A stretch of 64,000 bases of DNA from Mycobacterium sp. DL (GCF_039729195.1 NZ_CP155796.1:3782001-3846000), one strand, 5' to 3'. Positions 21,385 to 30,551 are shown, counted from the stretch's first letter. The notes: generated by a model not told the origin, from the letters alone. Numbers and translations are program-made.

Positions 21385-23134
21385 TAGTCAGCTCGCCGCC
21401 GTGGCCGCGGTCCGTACCCCGGGTGATGGGGTGCGGGCGTGCGCGCAACTGGAGAACGCGGCGTGCGCGGCCCGATTGCGGTTCATGGCCGATCTGCTCG
21501 AGCAGGCTTATGCCGCCGCCGGCTCGGCCGATAGGGAGCAATGGCGCCTGGACAATTGGGGCTCAGTCTGCGCCCAGATCGGGGCCGCGCACTCGGTGAC
21601 AAGCGGGATCGCCAACGGCCTTCTTCTCGATGCGGTGGTACTGCGGGAACGGTTACCGAAGGTGGCCGCGGTGTTCGCGACTGGCCGCATCGCCTACCGG
21701 CTGGTGCACCAGATCTGCGCGCGAACCCTCCTGGTCCAAGACGCGGCAGCGCTGCGATCCATCGACGCCGAGCTGGCCGAATTGGTCGCGTCGGCAGGGG
21801 CGATGTCGGTCGATCAGGCCCAGAAGGCCATCGACGCGCTGATCCTGACGCACGACCGGTACGCGGTGCGACGCACTCAGACCGCAAGCCGCGGGCATCG
21901 CGTCGATGTTCACATCGATGACGCGTCTGGTTCTGCCCGGGTGGATGCCGACTTGGCGGCGACCGATGCGGTGGCTCTCGATCGGCGGCTGGACGCGTTG
22001 GCGGCCACGGTGTGTGAGCGCGATCCCCGCACCGCAGATCAACGCCGCGCTGCGGCGCTGGGAGCGGTGGGCTTTGGCTGGGACCGGCTGCCGTGTCTGT
22101 GCGAAAGCCCCGACTGCGAGGCCACGGCCATCCCGCCGGTAGGGGGGATCGTCATTCACCTCATCGCCCACTCCGACGCCCTCGCCACCACCGGGGACGA
22201 TCCCGAGCTTCCGCCCGAAGACGGTCCTGGGCCGCCGGATGAAGATGCCCCTCCGCCACCGCCCGACCCGGGCACCGACGGCGCCCACGGCGACTTGCCC
22301 GACGAGCTCGTCGATGGACTCGACGAGGATACAGTGGAAGCCGAATCCGGTTCGGCTACAGCCGAATCAGGCTCCGACCCTGAGCCTGAGCCTGAGCCCG
22401 AACCCGCGCCTATGGGGGATCTGGGCGTGCAGCGCCGCGGGTTAGTGGGTGAGTTACCGGAGCTGCTCCCCATGCCTTGGTATTCCTATACTTGGGCCGG
22501 GTTGACCGAGGCGATCCAGGCCGACCGCGGCGAGTACTGTCCGGCACGGCCCGGGGTGATCCTCGGCGGCCCAGTCTTACCCGCACCCGTCATCGCCCAG
22601 GTCGCGATGTGCGCCACCGTGGCTCTGCTGATCCAGCCCGGCCCGGCACCCCCGGAATCCCACTACCGACCATCGAAGAAACTCGCAGAGTTCGTGCGGT
22701 GTCGAGACCTGACCTGCCGCTTCCCCGGCTGCACCCGACCGGCGACCATCGCCGATCTCGACCACACCGTCCCCTACCCCTGGGGGCCCACTGCAGCGTC
22801 GAATCTGGCCTGCCTATGCCGCGAACACCACCTGCTGAAGACGTTCTGGCCCGGCTGGACCTCCCGCCAGCTAAGCGACGCGACCCTGATATGGACCGAC
22901 CCCGAAGGCCACACCTACACCACCTACCCCGGCAGCAGGCTGCTGTTCCCGGAATTGTGCACGCCCACAGCCGACGTGACCACCACCGGCGCCCCGCCAC
23001 CGAAACACACCGCCGGCCTGACCATGCCCAAACGCGACACCACCCGCGCCCAAGCACGCCAACACCGCATCGACGCCGAACGTCAACAGAACATCGAATG
23101 GCTGGAACTCCAGCAGTCGATACCGCCGACCTAG
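21377..23134 (+). CDS. 13E12/REP-family protein with DUF222 and HNH nuclease domains
   Basis: A 585-residue member of the mycobacterial 13E12 family. The N-terminal DUF222 part ('ENAACAARLRFMADLLEQAY', 'GIANGLLLDAVVLRERLPKV') is helical. Residues about 450-490 are an HNH module with zinc cysteines: 'CRDLTCRFPGCTRPATIADL', 'DHTVPYPWGPTAASNLACLC', 'REHHLLKT'. Between them (residues 275-345) is an acidic/Pro-rich low-complexity insert with repeated EP. The family is repeated in mycobacterial genomes and has some ties to mobile DNA and SOS; nuclease activity here is inferred. Start chosen at ATG 21377, within the SOS box. Its stop abuts the convergent cupin stop. Confidence 0.88.
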   Translation: MFDSQLAAVAAVRTPGDGVRACAQLENAACAARLRFMADLLEQAYAAAGSADREQWRLDNWGSVCAQIGAAHSVTSGIANGLLLDAVVLRERLPKVAAVFATGRIAYRLVHQICARTLLVQDAAALRSIDAELAELVASAGAMSVDQAQKAIDALILTHDRYAVRRTQTASRGHRVDVHIDDASGSARVDADLAATDAVALDRRLDALAATVCERDPRTADQRRAAALGAVGFGWDRLPCLCESPDCEATAIPPVGGIVIHLIAHSDALATTGDDPELPPEDGPGPPDEDAPPPPPDPGTDGAHGDLPDELVDGLDEDTVEAESGSATAESGSDPEPEPEPEPAPMGDLGVQRRGLVGELPELLPMPWYSYTWAGLTEAIQADRGEYCPARPGVILGGPVLPAPVIAQVAMCATVALLIQPGPAPPESHYRPSKKLAEFVRCRDLTCRFPGCTRPATIADLDHTVPYPWGPTAASNLACLCREHHLLKTFWPGWTSRQLSDATLIWTDPEGHTYTTYPGSRLLFPELCTPTADVTTTGAPPPKHTAGLTMPKRDTTRAQARQHRIDAERQQNIEWLELQQSIPPT

Positions 23135-23683
23135 CTACGCACGCCTGACATTGTCGTGGGCGGCCCCGCACACGAACAGTGCCAGTCGGGCCGGCGTGTC
23201 CCCCGGATTCTTCCAGCGGTGCCTGGTGCCGTTCTGGACGACGGTGTCTCCCGGATGCAGCGTCACCTCGGCGCCGTCGTCGAGTTCGAGCACCACAGTG
23301 CCCTCCAGCACCACTTCGAAGTCGATGGTGTCGGTGGTGTGCATGCCGGGGTCGTCGAGTTCCATGTAGGCCAGCAGGCCGGGGAGTTTCTGCTCCCCGT
23401 CGGCCACCGCATCTTCGGTGCTGAGGTTGTCTGTCCTGGCCTCTGCGGTGCCCGGCGGCAGCGTGAACATCGAGAACCGGAATCCACCGATCGGCGGAAA
23501 GTAGCTGTGCCAGTTCGGCATCGATCCGTCGTCGGGGAAGCGTGGGGTTTCGTCCCCGCCCCACAGCAGGGTGAATTCGGAGCCGGGCAACAGCACCGGT
23601 TTGCGCGGAGCGACGGCCTCGTCGCTGACGAACACGGACTTGCCGGACGCATCGTGTCCGGTGACCACTCGGCGTACATCCAT
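23135..23683 (-). CDS. Cupin-domain protein
   Basis: A 182-residue protein with one cupin barrel in the C-terminal half: 'HTTDTIDFEVVLEGTVVLELDDGAEVTLHPGD', and 'VVQNGTRHRWKNPGDTPARLALF' carrying the second His. The first His/Glu motif is reduced (T-D-T-I-D-F-E), so metal binding is uncertain. N-terminal 90 residues form another strand-rich segment. ATG 23683 is used; the frame stays open to 23722. Function unknown; divergent from the alkyl sulfatase gene, 48 bases apart. Confidence 0.8.
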   Translation of the reverse strand: MDVRRVVTGHDASGKSVFVSDEAVAPRKPVLLPGSEFTLLWGGDETPRFPDDGSMPNWHSYFPPIGGFRFSMFTLPPGTAEARTDNLSTEDAVADGEQKLPGLLAYMELDDPGMHTTDTIDFEVVLEGTVVLELDDGAEVTLHPGDTVVQNGTRHRWKNPGDTPARLALFVCGAAHDNVRRA

Positions 23684-23731
23684 ATCGTCAGTCAACCATC
23701 GGGGGCGGGGGCTGCGTGGCAATCTGGATAC

Positions 23732-25609
23732 ATGGACAACAAGCCGCCTTCAGCGACAATCGAAGCTGCCCACCATGAGCACCTGAGCACCCTGCCGTTC
23801 GACGACACCCGCGATTTCGAGGATGCCGACCGAGGTTTCATCGCCGCCCGGCAGCCGTGTGTGATCACCGCGGCTGACGGGCGCGTGGTGTGGGACAACG
23901 ACGCGTACGACTTCCTGTCCGGGGACGCGCCGACCAGCGTGCACCCCAGCCTGTGGCGGCAGTCGGCCCTGGTCGCCAAGCAGGGACTCTATGAAGTCGT
24001 CGAGGGTATCTACCAGGTGCGTGGCTTTGATCTGTCGAACATCACCTTCGTCGAGGGCGACACCGGGATCATCGTGATCGACCCGCTGGTGTCCACCGAG
24101 ACCGCCGCCGCGGCACTGGCGCTCTACCGCGAACACCGTGGTGACCGGGCGGTCGTCGCCGTCATTTACACCCACAGCCATGTCGACCACTTCGGCGGCG
24201 TGCTCGGGGTGACGACGCAGGCCGACGTCGACGCCGGCAAGGTCGCAGTGCTGGCTCCCGAAGGATTCCTCGAGCACGCGGTGCAGGAGAACGTCTACGC
24301 GGGAACGGCGATGGCGCGTCGTGCCGGCTACATGTACGGCGCCGTCCTCGAGCGCGGGGCGAAAGGGCAGGTGGGCTGCGGGCTCGGACAGACCCCGTCG
24401 ACGGGCGAGGTGGCCATCATCGTCCCGACCGTCGACATCCGCGAGACGGGCGAGACGCACACTCTCGACGGTGTGGAGATCGAATTCCAGATGGCGCCGG
24501 GCACCGAGGCGCCCGCCGAGATGCACTTCTACTTCCCCCGCTACCGCGCACTGTGCATGGCCGAGAACGCCACGCACAACCTGCACAACCTGCTGACCCT
24601 GCGCGGCGCCCTGGTGCGCGACCCGCACGGCTGGGCGGGCTACCTCACCGAGGCCATCGACACCTTCGTCGACCGCGCCGACGTGGTGTTCGCCTCGCAT
24701 CACTGGCCCACGTGGGGCAGAGAACGGATCGTCGAATTCCTTTCGCTGCAAAGGGATCTGTACTCCTACCTGCACGACCAGACGCTGCGGCAACTCAACC
24801 AGGGGTTCACCGGTATCGAGATCGCCGAGGACTTCGTGATGCCGCCGGCGCTGGAACGGGCCTGGCACGCCCACGGGTATTACGGATCGGTCAGCCACAA
24901 CGTCAAAGCGGTGTACCAGCGCTACATGGGCTGGTTCGACGGCAACCCCGCGCGGTTGTGGCCGCACCCGCCCGAAGCCATCGGGCCGCGTTATGTGGCG
25001 GCGATCGGCGGTGTCGACCGAGTTGTCGAGATCGCCCAGTCGGCGTTTGACGAGGGCGATTTCCGTTGGGCCGCAACACTGCTCGATCACGTGATCTTCA
25101 CCGACGAGAACCACGCGGGGGCTCGGCAGTTGTATGCCGACACTCTCGAACAGCTTGCGTACGGGTCCGAGACCGCGACCTGGCGCAACTTCTTCCTCGC
25201 CGGCGCCACCGAACTGCGCGACGGCAACTTCGGTACCCCGACGCAGACTTCGTCCACGTCGATGGCGTCCCAGTTGTCGCCCGAGCAGATGTTCGACGTG
25301 TTGGCGATCAGCGTGAACGGTCCGCGGGCCTGGGATCTCGACCTCGCCATCGACATCACGTTCCTCGATGCCGCCACCAACTACCGGCTCACGCTGCGCA
25401 ACGGCGTGCTGGTCTACCGCAAGGTGCCCGCCGATGCGGCGACCGCTCAGGCGACGCTGAACTTGGCGAGCAAGCTGCGTCTGCTCACGCTGGCGGCGGG
25501 GGACAGCACCTCGGCCGGCCTCGAGATCACCGGCGACGCCACGGTTCTCGAGTCGTTGGTCGGGGCTCTGGACAAGCCCGATCCCGGGTTCAACATCGTC
25601 ACGCCCTGA
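23732..25609 (+). CDS. Alkyl sulfatase (SdsA1/BDS1 type, Rv3762c-like)
   Basis: A 625-residue class III alkyl sulfatase. The metallo-beta-lactamase domain has 'VIYTHSHVDHFGGVLG' (HxHxDH, near residues 147-153), 'YFPRYRALCMAENATHNLHN' and 'VVFASHHWPTWG'. A central helical dimerisation domain ('YLHDQTLRQLNQGFTGIEIAEDF') follows, and the C-terminal part is SCP2-like ('QLSPEQMFDVLAISVNGPRAW'), which binds the alkyl chain. Two zincs hydrolyse primary alkyl sulfates such as dodecyl sulfate. No signal peptide is seen, so it is cytoplasmic. Neighbour order resembles Rv3762c-Rv3761c. Confidence 0.92.
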   Translation: MDNKPPSATIEAAHHEHLSTLPFDDTRDFEDADRGFIAARQPCVITAADGRVVWDNDAYDFLSGDAPTSVHPSLWRQSALVAKQGLYEVVEGIYQVRGFDLSNITFVEGDTGIIVIDPLVSTETAAAALALYREHRGDRAVVAVIYTHSHVDHFGGVLGVTTQADVDAGKVAVLAPEGFLEHAVQENVYAGTAMARRAGYMYGAVLERGAKGQVGCGLGQTPSTGEVAIIVPTVDIRETGETHTLDGVEIEFQMAPGTEAPAEMHFYFPRYRALCMAENATHNLHNLLTLRGALVRDPHGWAGYLTEAIDTFVDRADVVFASHHWPTWGRERIVEFLSLQRDLYSYLHDQTLRQLNQGFTGIEIAEDFVMPPALERAWHAHGYYGSVSHNVKAVYQRYMGWFDGNPARLWPHPPEAIGPRYVAAIGGVDRVVEIAQSAFDEGDFRWAATLLDHVIFTDENHAGARQLYADTLEQLAYGSETATWRNFFLAGATELRDGNFGTPTQTSSTSMASQLSPEQMFDVLAISVNGPRAWDLDLAIDITFLDAATNYRLTLRNGVLVYRKVPADAATAQATLNLASKLRLLTLAAGDSTSAGLEITGDATVLESLVGALDKPDPGFNIVTP

Positions 25610-25613
25610 CTTT

Positions 25614-25677
25614 CCGCGGAATAGCATTCCGGGTTGCGCTCGAAGGCCGAGCCACTGCCAGGAATGCTATTCCGCGG
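25614..25677. terminator. 17-bp perfect inverted repeat between convergent genes
   Basis: CCGCGGAATAGCATTCC (25614-25630) is exactly mirrored at 25661-25677, with a 30-base loop. It sits in the 86-base gap between the alkyl sulfatase stop and the SDR stop. It may terminate both transcripts; the long stem without a T-run and the large loop would also suit a small repeat element. Confidence 0.6.
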
Positions 25678-25695
25678 GCCACGGCCGAGATCGAG

Positions 25696-26466
25696 TCACG
25701 CCCCGCCGTCGGCCCGCAGGATGGAGCCCGTGGTGAAACTCGACGCGTCGGACATCAGAAACAGTGCGGCACCGACGATTTCGCTGGGATCGCCAGCCCG
25801 CTGAAGCGCACTGTGCGCAAATGGGGTGGCCGACTCCCCGAAGTTCCAAGCCTTGCTGACATCGGTGAGGAACGGCCCGGGCATCAACGTGTTCACCCGG
25901 ACGGTCGGACCGAACGCCAACGCCAGGCCCTCGGTCATGGCGTTCAGCCCGGCCTTGGACGCCGCGTAGGGCAGGAACGACGGGTGCGGGCGCAGTGAGC
26001 CGTGAGTGCTGACGTTGATGATCGTTCCGCTTCCGGCGGCGACCATCCGTTCCCCGATCAGCGCCGACAACCGGAAGGGACCCTTCAGGTTGAGGTTCAT
26101 CACCGCGTCGAACAGTTTCTCGGTGACATCGGTCAGCGAGCCGTAAAGAGGTGACATACCGGCGTTGTTGACCAGGACGTCGACCCGCCCGAACCGGTCG
26201 TAGCAGGCGTCGACCAGCCCGTCGAGTTCGTCCCAGTGCCCTACGTGCACCTGGTACGGAAAGGCGATCCGCCCTGTCTCCGCGGTGATCTCCTCGGCGG
26301 TGGCCACGCATGCGTCGTACTTGCGGCTCGCCACGATGACATCGGCCCCGCTGCGCGCCGCCGCGAACGCCATCTCGCGGCCCAACCCGCGACTGCCACC
26401 GGTGATCAGTACCACCCTGCCGGTCAGATCAAAAAGCTCTGCCGCGGTGGGGATCTGGGCACTCAT
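25696..26466 (-). CDS. Short-chain dehydrogenase/reductase
   Basis: A 256-residue classical SDR: cofactor loop 'VVLITGGSRGLGREMAFAAA', 'VDVLVNNAGMSP', catalytic Ser in 'GTIINVSTHGSLRPH', Tyr-x-x-x-Lys in 'PYAASKAGLNAMTEG', and 'NTLMPGPFLTDV'. The residue after the second strand ('VIVASRKYDAC') is Ser-Arg-Lys, which favours NADP(H). Closest type is gluconate/3-oxoacyl-ACP reductase-like; substrate unknown. The start overlaps the upstream metallopeptidase stop by four bases, so they form an operon. Confidence 0.87.
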   Translation of the reverse strand: MSAQIPTAAELFDLTGRVVLITGGSRGLGREMAFAAARSGADVIVASRKYDACVATAEEITAETGRIAFPYQVHVGHWDELDGLVDACYDRFGRVDVLVNNAGMSPLYGSLTDVTEKLFDAVMNLNLKGPFRLSALIGERMVAAGSGTIINVSTHGSLRPHPSFLPYAASKAGLNAMTEGLALAFGPTVRVNTLMPGPFLTDVSKAWNFGESATPFAHSALQRAGDPSEIVGAALFLMSDASSFTTGSILRADGGA

Positions 26467-27536
26467 GCCGGCTCCTGGACGGCCGACTCCCGGACCACCC
26501 GGTGCACGAATCCGAGCTTGGCCACCACGGGCGGGGGAATCGTGAAGGGATACAACGGGTTCTTGCCCATCGCGGTGTTCACCCGGTTGAAGAACAGCGA
26601 GATCCACTGCCAGTCGTAGAGCAGTCGCTCGACGGGCACCTCGTCGTAGGACGCCAACGGCGCGGCGTCACGAGGGGCCGCGAACCGGACCTTGTCGGCG
26701 TGCAGCACCATCCCCGCTTCCCGGCTTGTGTCGATGGTGTCGGTGATGTGCAGGTAGTGCGCGAAGCACTCCGCGAAGTCCTCCCACGGGTGCATGGTGG
26801 CGTACTCGGAGATGAAGTCGCGGTGCCAGTCCTCGGGTGCGCCGAACCGGTAGTGGCGGTCGATCGCCTCGCTGTAGCCGGCCCGTTCGTCTCCGAAGAG
26901 TCTCCTGCAGTCGTCGAGATATCTGTCGGCGCCGGGGCCGGTCTCGACAAGAACGTTCTGGTAGTAGTGGCCCACCTCGTGGCGGAAGTGGCCGAGCATG
27001 GTGCGGTACGGCTCGCCGAGGCGCACCCGCAACGACTCCCGGTACGCGTCGAGCGACTCGACGAGGTCGATCGTGATGACGCCGTTCGCGTGGCCGATCG
27101 TCACCCGCTGTCCCTCGCTGTAACTGGACAGCAGGTCGAAGGCCAGGCCGCCATCGCGCCGCCAGAAGGGTTCCACGGGCAGGCCGATGTCCATCAGCTG
27201 GTACACCAACCGGCGCAGCGCGGCGGCCGTCGGCACCAGCTTCTCCCGGGCCGGGGTGTCCGCCGCGTCGGGTTCGCGGCGGATCAACGAGTCCGACAGG
27301 CATCGCCCGCGCTGATAGGCGTCGCTCTCCTCGTCGGGCACCAGCCAGTTGCAGCCCAGCGTCGTGTGTTGGGTGCACAGGATCCACCGCTGGCCGTCGA
27401 CGCGGGCGGCGCCGTTGTCGAGCGCGAGCATCTCCTTCGACGGCAGATGTAGCCCCACCGCCGATCCGCAGGCTGCACAGTGGTCCGCCTCGAACGGCGT
27501 GAAGGCGTTGCACACGGGACAGGCGAAGGCGCGCAT
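26463..27536 (-). CDS. Putative zinc-binding metallopeptidase with N-terminal zinc ribbon
   Basis: A 357-residue protein of a family annotated zinc-ribbon and putative zincin-like metallopeptidase. Residues 6-30 hold a ribbon with two CxxC pairs ('FACPVCNAFTPFEADHCAACG'; 19 shown shorter: CPVC...CAAC). The catalytic HExxH occurs as 'GHFRHEVGHYYQ' (near 204-208), and 'YATMHPWEDFAECFAHYLHI' carries a likely third zinc ligand. Role unknown; substrate not evident, no signal peptide. Divergent from a histidine phosphatase by 18 bases and coupled to the downstream SDR. Confidence 0.82.
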   Translation of the reverse strand: MRAFACPVCNAFTPFEADHCAACGSAVGLHLPSKEMLALDNGAARVDGQRWILCTQHTTLGCNWLVPDEESDAYQRGRCLSDSLIRREPDAADTPAREKLVPTAAALRRLVYQLMDIGLPVEPFWRRDGGLAFDLLSSYSEGQRVTIGHANGVITIDLVESLDAYRESLRVRLGEPYRTMLGHFRHEVGHYYQNVLVETGPGADRYLDDCRRLFGDERAGYSEAIDRHYRFGAPEDWHRDFISEYATMHPWEDFAECFAHYLHITDTIDTSREAGMVLHADKVRFAAPRDAAPLASYDEVPVERLLYDWQWISLFFNRVNTAMGKNPLYPFTIPPPVVAKLGFVHRVVRESAVQEPA

Positions 27537-27554
27537 TGGCCATATGGTGTCACG

Positions 27555-28163
27555 GTGCAATTGCTTATGGTCCGACATGCGCTGCCGTTGCGGAGCGAAC
27601 CCGGGCAGGGGTCTGACCCTCGCCTGTCCGCCGAAGGGATCGAGCAGGCGGCGAGACTGCCGGAAGCACTCAGCCGGTTCCCCGTTCGGCGCGTGGTGAG
27701 TAGCCCCCAGGTCCGGGCGATCGAGACCGCTCAGCCGCTGGCAGACGCATTGGGCATCGCCGTGGAGGTCGACGACCGACTCGCCGAATACGACCGCGAC
27801 ATGGCCCATTACATCCCGGTGGAACAGATCGCCGCCGAGAACCCGGCGGAGATGGAGCGGCTGATCAACGGCAAGCTGCCCAGCGGCGTCGACGAAGCCG
27901 AGTTCCTGGGCCGGGTCAGGGCCGCCGTCGACGATCTGGTCGCCGGCACCGACCACGACGACACCGTGGCCGTCTTCAGCCACGGCGGCGTGATCAACGT
28001 GCTGCTGCACCAGATCCTGGGCACCGAGCGGCTGCTGTCGTTCAACGTCGACTACGCCTCGGTGACGCGCCTCCTGTCGTCGCGCACCGGCCGTCTATGG
28101 GTGGCGGCGGTCAACGGCACCGAACACGTATGGGACCTCCTCCCCCGGAATCAGCGGTGGTAG
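27555..28163 (+). CDS. Histidine phosphatase (phosphoglycerate-mutase-like)
   Basis: A 202-residue protein: 'LLMVRHALPLRSE' (the RH[A/G] nucleophile His), 'RVVSSPQVRAIETAQPLA' (conserved SSxxxRAxxTA), 'EYDRDM' acid/base side and second catalytic His in 'TVAVFSHGGVINVLL'. Family members dephosphorylate sugar phosphates, nucleotides or phosphoproteins. Start GTG 27555 gives a compact N-terminus; ATG 27567 is possible. Followed after nine bases by a phosphotransferase, so likely one operon. Confidence 0.88.
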   Translation: MQLLMVRHALPLRSEPGQGSDPRLSAEGIEQAARLPEALSRFPVRRVVSSPQVRAIETAQPLADALGIAVEVDDRLAEYDRDMAHYIPVEQIAAENPAEMERLINGKLPSGVDEAEFLGRVRAAVDDLVAGTDHDDTVAVFSHGGVINVLLHQILGTERLLSFNVDYASVTRLLSSRTGRLWVAAVNGTEHVWDLLPRNQRW

Positions 28164-28172
28164 ACAAGTCCC

Positions 28173-29192
28173 GTGACTGACCTCGATGGCCTCGATCTGA
28201 CCGCCCTGGATCGACACCTGCGCGACACCGGGATTCCGCGAACCGGGGCGCTGCGTGCGGAGTTGGTGTCCGGCGGCCGGTCGAACCTGACGTTCCTGGT
28301 GTCCGACGACGCGTCCCAGTGGGTGCTGCGCCGCCCGCCGCTGCACGGGCTCACCCCGTCCGCGCACGACATGGCGCGCGAGTACCGCGTGGTCGCGGCG
28401 CTGGCCGACACTGCTGTCCCGGTGGCCCGTGCGGTCACGATGCGCAACGACGACACCGTGCTCGGCGCGCCGTTCCAGATGGTGGCCTACGTACCGGGCA
28501 ACGTGGTGCGCTACACCGAGCAACTCGCGGCGCTCGGGGACCGGGCCACCATCGAGTCCTGCGTGGACGCACTGATCACGGTGCTCGCCGACCTGCACGC
28601 GGTGGACCCCGACGCGGTCGGCCTCGGAGACTTCGGAAAGCCGAGCGGTTACCTCGAGCGCCAGGTGCGCCGGTGGGGTTCGCAGTGGGACCTGGTCAAG
28701 CAGGACGACGACCCCTGCGACAACGACGTCCGCACCCTGCATACGAAGCTGACGCAGGCCATTCCCCCGCAGAGTCGCACCGCGATCGTGCACGGGGACT
28801 ATCGCATCGACAACACCATCCTGGACGCCGACGACCCGACCAAGGTGATCGCCGTGCTCGACTGGGAGATGTCCACCCTGGGCGACCCGCTCAGCGACGC
28901 CGCACTGATGTGTGTTTACCGGCACCCGACGTTTCACCTCGTCCACGCCGACGCCGCATGGGCCTCCGAACTGATCCCGCCGGCCGACGTGCTCGCCGAG
29001 AAGTATTCGCGTGCCGCCGGCCAGTCCCTGGATCACTGGGACTTCTACATGGCGCTGGCCTACTTCAAGCTCGCCATCATCGGGGCGGGCATCGCCTACC
29101 GCGCCAGGGAGAGCGGAGTCACCGACGATACGGATAAGGTTGCAGAGGCTGTCGCACCGCTGATCGCCGCGGGTCTGACCGAACTGTCCTGA
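28173..29192 (+). CDS. Phosphotransferase of the acyl-CoA-dehydrogenase-associated type (Rv3761c/FadE36-like)
   Basis: A 339-residue APH-fold protein. 'GGRSNLTFLVSDDASQWVLRR' is the N-lobe, catalytic loop 'AIVHGDYRIDNTILDADD' (HGDxxxxN), metal Asp in 'IAVLDWEMSTLGDPLSDA', and 'HWDFYMALAYFKLAI' at the C-terminus. It belongs to the group fused to or beside acyl-CoA dehydrogenases (ACAD10/11-like), where phosphorylation of 4-hydroxyacyl-CoA takes part in degradation. M. tuberculosis Rv3761c is called FadE36, but this is a kinase-like protein, not a dehydrogenase. Substrate inferred only from family. Confidence 0.88.
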   Translation: MTDLDGLDLTALDRHLRDTGIPRTGALRAELVSGGRSNLTFLVSDDASQWVLRRPPLHGLTPSAHDMAREYRVVAALADTAVPVARAVTMRNDDTVLGAPFQMVAYVPGNVVRYTEQLAALGDRATIESCVDALITVLADLHAVDPDAVGLGDFGKPSGYLERQVRRWGSQWDLVKQDDDPCDNDVRTLHTKLTQAIPPQSRTAIVHGDYRIDNTILDADDPTKVIAVLDWEMSTLGDPLSDAALMCVYRHPTFHLVHADAAWASELIPPADVLAEKYSRAAGQSLDHWDFYMALAYFKLAIIGAGIAYRARESGVTDDTDKVAEAVAPLIAAGLTELS

Positions 29193-29284
29193 CGTTTCGC
29201 CCGTGGTCCTCGGGGGTAGAGATGCGCGTGGCCCGAAGAAGCGCCGTGAAAATTTTCCCCAGGATGAGAAGAAGGCGAGCGGCC

Positions 29285-30097
29285 ATGAAGCGTGATGTCG
29301 GTGCAGAGTTGGACGTGGAGATCACCGCCCCGACCACCCTGGAATTCCAGATCGCGGTGGCCCCGCAACCGGGCGCCGAAGTCACCGAGTCGCTGACATT
29401 CGTGTTGGACGGCAAGGAGATTCCGCTGGCTGACATCCGGGAGATCGCGGGCGACCACGGCAACCGGATCCACACCTTCGAGGCCCCCGTCGGCAACCTG
29501 AAGGTGAGCTACTCGGCGACCGTCGTCGGTGAGGCCGACCCCGCTCCGCTGCGCGACATCGACATGTCGACTTACCTGCGGCCCAGTCGGTACGCCGAGG
29601 CCGACAAGTTCTACGGCTTCGCCGCCACAGAGTTCGGCGAGTTCGCCGACTCGGCCACGCTTCTGGAGAAGGTCTCGTCGTGGGTCGGCACCCGGCTCAG
29701 CTACGTGCCCGGTTCGAGCGACCCGATCGACGGTGCCGCCGACACGGTGCTGGCCGGCGCCGGCGTGTGCCGCGATTATGCGCACCTCGTCGTCGCACTG
29801 CTGCGCGCGGTGAACGTGCCCGCCCGGTTGGTGGCCGTCTACGCGCCGGGATGCGAGCCGATGGACTTCCACGCGGTGGCCGAGGCGTTCGTCGAGGGGC
29901 AGTGGCGGGTGGTCGACGCAACGTGTCTGGCGCCGCGGCAGTCGATGGTGCGCATCGCGACAGGTCGCGATGCGGCCGACACCGCGTTCCTGGACAACCA
30001 CAAGGGCGCCATCACGCTGAACAACATGACCGTGACCGCGACGGTCGACGGTGACCTGCCGCGGGATTCGCTCGACCAGCTGGTGTCGATCCGGTAG
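29285..30097 (+). CDS. Transglutaminase-like cysteine-protease-fold protein
   Basis: A 270-residue protein. The catalytic triad is visible: Cys in 'LAGAGVCRDYAHLVVALLRA', His in 'EPMDFHAVAEAFVEGQW' and Asp in 'RVVDATCLAPR'. The first 100 residues are beta-rich ('VEITAPTTLEFQIAVAP'). Bacterial relatives are probably peptidases or amidases rather than cross-linking enzymes. I chose ATG 29285; an ATG at 29222 would add a 21-residue basic extension. No signal peptide. Convergent with the LapA-domain gene. Confidence 0.85.
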   Translation: MKRDVGAELDVEITAPTTLEFQIAVAPQPGAEVTESLTFVLDGKEIPLADIREIAGDHGNRIHTFEAPVGNLKVSYSATVVGEADPAPLRDIDMSTYLRPSRYAEADKFYGFAATEFGEFADSATLLEKVSSWVGTRLSYVPGSSDPIDGAADTVLAGAGVCRDYAHLVVALLRAVNVPARLVAVYAPGCEPMDFHAVAEAFVEGQWRVVDATCLAPRQSMVRIATGRDAADTAFLDNHKGAITLNNMTVTATVDGDLPRDSLDQLVSIR

Positions 30098-30103
30098 CGC
30101 CCG

Positions 30104-30448
30104 CTACAGCCCGGCCTTGAGGTTCTTCTTGGCCGCACGCCGCAACTGGTGGATGCGGACCGCACCGACTGCCACGGTCAGCAGCCCGCCGGCCACCGCC
30201 GCGAACAGGATGGCGACTCCGAGCGGCAGGGACCAGTGCCAGCCGAGGAACGCGAACTCCGCCGACTCGGTGTTCTGGGCGATGAAGATCAGCAGGATGA
30301 TCAGGACCAGGAAACCGAGGATGAGTGACGCCCACAAGGCCGCGGCTTTGGTGAACTTGACCGCCGACTCGGGCGGCGGCGGGGTCCGCTGCGGCGGCGG
30401 TGGCGGTGGTGGCGGCGGGTCAGCCGTCGCGAACGGATCGCTGGTCAT
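30104..30448 (-). CDS. LapA-domain (DUF1049) membrane protein (Rv3760-like)
   Basis: A 114-residue protein with a poly-Pro N-terminus (residues 10-28), then two membrane segments, 'AALWASLILGFLVLIILLIF' and 'LGVAILFAAVAGGLLTVAVG', separated by 'NTESAEFAFLGWHWSLP', the DUF1049 signature. A basic tail follows. Function of the family is unsettled (lipopolysaccharide assembly protein A in enteric bacteria). ATG 30448. Divergent from proX, 103 bases apart, as in M. tuberculosis. Confidence 0.85.
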   Translation of the reverse strand: MTSDPFATADPPPPPPPPPQRTPPPPESAVKFTKAAALWASLILGFLVLIILLIFIAQNTESAEFAFLGWHWSLPLGVAILFAAVAGGLLTVAVGAVRIHQLRRAAKKNLKAGL

Positions 30449-30551
30449 AGGTCCATCTTTGCCCTTTCGCACGTTGAATGAAACCGAAACGCAGGTGGCG
30501 ATAGGGTCACAACAAGTTTTGGCAGACTCTGCAGCCCGAGAGGACGTTTGC

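Noticed and set aside
22590..23564. 324-codon minus-strand frame across the HNH and cupin genes
   Set aside because: No recognisable domain; lies fully on coding sequence of two convincing genes.
25087..26311. Long frames opposite the alkyl sulfatase and SDR genes
   Set aside because: They are GC-skew shadows without motifs, Arg- or Gly-rich, and contradict well-supported genes.
30051..30551. Long rightward frame before proX
   Set aside because: It is the complement of the LapA-domain gene; the lipobox position fixes the proX start at 30552.
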